DNA of 64,000 bases, from positions 1,241,001-1,305,000 of the forward strand of contig NZ_CP033043.1 in the NCBI RefSeq assembly GCF_003667825.1, in the 5' to 3' direction. This DNA comes from Metabacillus litoralis (GTDB lineage: Bacteria; Bacillota; Bacilli; Bacillales; Bacillaceae). A model generated the notes under the pieces. That model was not told the origin of the DNA and made no database searches. It saw nothing but the letters and a program-made list of their open reading frames with translations. Positions 61,425 through 64,000 of the stretch are shown piece after piece (position 1 is the stretch's first letter; the number at the start of each line of letters is the position of its first letter). Position numbers and translations under genes: made by a program.

Positions 61425-61517
61425 GGAAGCGGTTATTTTAAGGGTGCCTTTCTTGTGGGTTTCTTGGCGAAGGAACTGGCACCTATATCCTCTTAGTTGG
61501 CTGGTGGGATCGTTACA

Positions 61518-62588
61518 TGTCTCGATATGCTTTGTATCGAGACAGTTTGTTGGTGGGAGAGTTAATTTGTGTCCCGATTGAGCGGGTATTGAGACAGAAA
61601 TCAGTTGCAAGGGCTAAGTTGTGTCCCGATAAAGCGAGTATCGAGACAGAAATCTGGTGTAAGAGCAAAGATGTGTCTCGATTAAGCGTGTATCGAGACA
61701 TAAATCAGCTGTAAGAGTTAATATGTGTCCCGGTAAAGCGAGAATCGAGACATAAATCAGCTGCAAGAGCCAAACTTGTGTCCCGATAAAGCGTGTATCG
61801 AGACATAAATCAGCAGTAAGAGCAAAGATGTGTCCCGATTAGGCCAGAATCGAGACAGAAATCAGCTGTAAGAGTTAATATGTGTCCCGATAAAGCAAGA
61901 ATCGAGACAGAAATCAGCAGTAAGAGCAAAGATGTGTCCCGATTAGGCCAGAATCGAGACATAAATCAGCTATAAGAGCAAAGATGTGTCCCGATAAAGC
62001 GTGTATCGAGACATAAATCAGCAGAAAGAGCAAAGATGTGTCCCGATTAGGCCAGAATCGAGACAGAAATCAGCAGAAAGAGCAAAGATGTGTCCCGATA
62101 AAGCGTGTATCGAGACATAAATCAGCTGTAAGAGCAAAGATGTGTCCCAATAAAGCGTGTATCGAGACAGAAATCAGCAGAAAGAGCAAAGATGTGTCTC
62201 GATAAAGCGTGTATCGAGACAGAAATCAGCTGTAGGAGTTAATATGTGTCCCGATAAAGCGAGAATCGAGACAGAAATCAGCAGAAAGAGCAAAGATGTG
62301 TCCAGATAACGCGGGTATCGAGACAAAAATCAGCTGCAAGGGCTAAGTTGTGTCCCGATAAAGCGAGAATCGAGACAAAAATCAGCAGAAAGAGCAAAGA
62401 TGTGTCCAGATAACGCGGTAATCGAGACAAAAATCAGCAGAAAGAGCAAAGATGTGTCCAGATAACGCGGGTATCGAGACAAAAATCAGCTGTAAAAGCA
62501 ATTTTGCGTCCCGATAAAGCGAGAATTGAGACAAAAATCAGCTGCAAACGCAAACTTGTGTCCCCCATTAACTCAAAATCGAGACAAA
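61518..62588. repeat. Tandem array of 21 units of a 52 bp palindrome-bearing repeat
   Basis: TGTCYCGAT-N9-ATCGAGACA recurs every 52 bases from 61518 to 62559 (20 intervals over 1041 bases). The two 9 bp arms are inverted copies, so each unit can form a hairpin. Between palindromes is a linker of the type AAATCAGC(A/T)G(A/T)AAGAGCAAAGATG that varies by a few bases and recurs, unlike CRISPR spacers. The first and last units are degenerate. No cas genes and no credible open frames. Function unknown. Confidence 0.93.
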
Positions 62589-62661
62589 AGTTCTGCTCTG
62601 TACCCCATTTCAGCAAACTAAGCCAATCAACCCCCTAACTCCTGGTCCGTGCCGGTTACAA
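62589..62661. other. Short spacer after the repeat array
   Basis: About 70 bases with no recognised feature before the 3' end of the minus-strand HIT pseudogene. Confidence 0.4.
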
Positions 62662-63127
62662 CTAATCCCTCAAAGCTTCCTTCAAAACACCTATCGCATT
62701 TATTACTTCTTCCATATTTCGCTTACTATTCATATTGTTCCTAGCATGAAGAAGAACCGGTCTAACCGACTCGACAGAACTCATAGCGTGGAACCATCCA
62801 TGTGTGAAAATGGTGAGTTGTATCTTCGTTATAAAAATAATAAACATGCTCTATTCCTAATGTTTCTCTTTGAGCCTTTCTGATTTTGGATAAAACAGTG
62901 ATATAATCGATTCTTTCTTCCTCGGTTAATTCATCTAAGCACTTAATATGTCGCTTAGATGCCAAAATGACTAATCCTTTTATCGGGTAGGCAACATCTT
63001 GATGTGCATGAAAGAATTCTGTTTCAATCACAATACCGCCCTCAGGCTCAATTAATCCACTTGTTAAGGCACAACTTAAGCATTCAACTTCTACGGTGTT
63101 TCCGTTGGATAGAGTTATTTTTCTCAT
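62662..63127 (-). pseudogene. HIT-family hydrolase with a frameshift near its C-terminus
   Basis: The main frame (63127 to 62762) reads 121 residues: KITLSNGNTVEVECLSCALT, GLVILASKRHIKCLDELTEE and the HIT triad THHFHTWMVPRYE, then stops soon after. In another frame, overlapping and continuing to 62662, SSVESVRPVLLHARNNMN and INAIGVLKEALRD supply the C-terminal helix expected for this protein. The frames switch at about 62775-62790, so a one-base change has split the gene. The catalytic histidines are intact, so a shortened enzyme might still fold. A sequencing error is possible. Confidence 0.75.
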
Positions 63128-63282
63128 TGTGTTCTCCCTCTAAGTTAAATGATCTTCTATGTACATACCACAAGTAAATATATAACAAGCCTCCCATTAA
63201 ATAAACATCTTTTTCGAAAATCATTCCTCCCAAAAATACAAACATAAGCCCCCTCTTTTCTTATCCAAACAAAACAATATCA
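63128..63282. other. Intergenic region between divergent HIT and glutathione peroxidase genes
   Basis: AT-rich, with the ribosome site of the HIT gene (AGGGAGAAC on the minus strand). No further feature was seen until the gpx promoter at 63283. Confidence 0.4.
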
Positions 63283-63320
63283 TTGAAAGAACAAACTAAA
63301 TCTGGTACGATTTAATCGCA
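63283..63320 (+). promoter_or_regulatory. gpx promoter with overlapping OhrR/MarR-like operator
   Basis: TTGAAA (63283-63288) and TACGAT (63306-63311) are 17 bases apart. TACGATTTAATCGCA (63306-63320) is a near-perfect palindrome centred on T, one mismatch between arms, and similar to the OhrR box TACAATT-A-AATTGTA. It overlaps the -10, as expected for a repressor site. Confidence 0.55.
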
Positions 63321-63351
63321 CACGATTTATATATACGAGGAGGAAATCAAG

Positions 63352-63828
63352 ATGAACACAGTATTTGATTTCACAGTTAAAAAACCAAACGGTGACACAA
63401 AATCTTTAAGTGATTATGAAGGAAAACCTTTACTTATTGTGAATACTGCAAGTAAATGCGGTTTAACGAATCAATTTAGTGGATTGCAAGAGCTTTATGA
63501 GAAATATAACAGTAAGGGCTTGGAGATTTTAGGATTTCCATGTGGTCAATTTAATGATCAGGAGTATGAAAATATTGAAGAAACAACTCAGTTTTGTCAG
63601 CTAAATTACGGTGTATCTTTTCCTATGTTTGCAAAGATCGATGTAAACGGTGATGCTGCTGATCCTCTCTTTTCATTTCTAAAAGAACAAAAGAAAGGCG
63701 TGCTATCCAAAGAAATCAAATGGAATTTCACAAAATTTCTTGTTGATAAGAACGGAAATGTCGTGAAACGCTATGCACCAACAACAGATCCAGCTAAAAT
63801 AGAAAAGGATATTGCTAGCCTATTATAA
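63352..63828 (+). CDS. Glutathione peroxidase family thiol peroxidase (cysteine type)
   Basis: 158 residues. The catalytic motif is NTASKCGLTNQFSGLQELY with the peroxidatic cysteine at residue 36, followed by LEILGFPCGQFNDQE with a possible resolving cysteine near residue 64, and KWNFTKFLVDKNGNVVKRYA near residue 123. In Firmicutes these BsaA-type enzymes usually use thioredoxin or bacillithiol rather than glutathione. GAGGAGGAAA precedes the ATG. Next to a MarR/OhrR-like regulator gene, which suggests peroxide control. Confidence 0.92.
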   Translation: MNTVFDFTVKKPNGDTKSLSDYEGKPLLIVNTASKCGLTNQFSGLQELYEKYNSKGLEILGFPCGQFNDQEYENIEETTQFCQLNYGVSFPMFAKIDVNGDAADPLFSFLKEQKKGVLSKEIKWNFTKFLVDKNGNVVKRYAPTTDPAKIEKDIASLL

Positions 63829-63849
63829 GTGTTGTGAAGGATGAGTTAG

Positions 63850-64000
63850 TTGAATGATTTTTTAACTTTAGAAAACCAGCTTTGTTTTGCTATTTATGAA
63901 ACAGGCAGCCAGTTTACAAAATTATATACAAAAGCACTAAAGGAATTTGGGGTCACATACCCTCAATATTTAGTGTTATTGGCTTTATGGGAAAAAGACG
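63850..64000 (+). CDS. MarR-family regulator, OhrR-like (5' end only)
   Basis: From TTG 63850, with AAGGATGAG upstream, 50 codons are in the window. FLTLENQLCFAIYETGSQFT then YPQYLVLLALWEKD matches the start of OhrR-type organic peroxide sensors, including the conserved cysteine in LENQLCFA (equivalent to Cys15 of B. subtilis OhrR). It lies 21 bases after the glutathione peroxidase stop on the same strand. The rest lies beyond the window. Confidence 0.8.
   Translation, partial: MNDFLTLENQLCFAIYETGSQFTKLYTKALKEFGVTYPQYLVLLALWEKD

Noticed and set aside
61518..62588. CRISPR array
   Set aside because: The unit is 52 bp with linkers that recur and differ by a few bases; there are no unique spacers and no cas genes nearby.

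Overview
The window looks like a chromosome segment of an endospore-forming Bacillaceae member (Bacillus/Metabacillus type). The DNA is AT-rich, Shine-Dalgarno sites are strong, GTG and TTG starts are common, and there is a GerA-type spore germinant receptor operon, a SinI-type anti-repressor, T-box leaders, GlpP, cre (CcpA) sites and sigma-54 (SigL) promoters. No rRNA, tRNA, prophage or insertion sequence was recognised.

Region 1 (1-17000) is cobalamin synthesis. A tightly overlapping plus-strand operon runs from the end of cbiL through cbiF, cbiG, cbiA, cobQ, cobT, cobA, a nitroreductase-like gene, cobO, cobD, cobU, cobS, cobC, cbiZ, cbiB, pduX and bluB. The corrin genes are of the cobalt-early, oxygen-independent type, while bluB makes the lower ligand with O2. 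The set supplies the aminopropanol linker (PduX, CobD, CbiB), the ligand (BluB, CobT), loop assembly (CobU, CobS, CobC) and remodelling (CbiZ). A structured leader with a terminator-like hairpin then precedes the cobalt ECF transporter cbiMNQO.

Region 2 (17000-34800) is mixed: an M48 peptidase fused to ankyrin repeats, a gerA-type operon with a fourth small gene, a luciferase-like oxidoreductase, a broken acyltransferase, a five-copy 153-154 bp hairpin repeat with a 307 bp higher-order period, an OxlT-like MFS transporter behind a cre site, a FrnE-like DsbA protein, a YwqA-like SNF2 helicase and an esterase.

Region 3 (34800-46100) is a three-carbon and aldehyde island. It holds a sigma-54 activator with an N-terminal HPr-like domain, dhaKLM with a dedicated HPr, glpP, glpF and glpK behind a cre and an antiterminator-type leader, a second sigma-54 activator, and a glutathione-independent formaldehyde dehydrogenase. 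dhaK and the dehydrogenase each have a -24/-12 promoter with a cre-like site just upstream, so carbon-catabolite control and SigL activation seem to converge here.

Region 4 (46100-64000) contains xerS behind an 11 bp inverted repeat, a stretch of gene debris, two VOC proteins with a divergent TetR regulator, an orphan sinI-like gene, a prs gene, a DinB protein, thrZ with three tandem T-box leaders, a YibE/YibF pair, a dihydrofolate reductase resembling trimethoprim-resistant DfrG/DfrK, an hprK outside its usual context, a methyltransferase, a small possibly sporulation-specific gene, a 21-unit 52 bp palindromic repeat array, a frameshifted HIT gene, and a glutathione peroxidase next to a MarR/OhrR-like regulator. 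Function calls come from reading the protein sequences, not from database searches.
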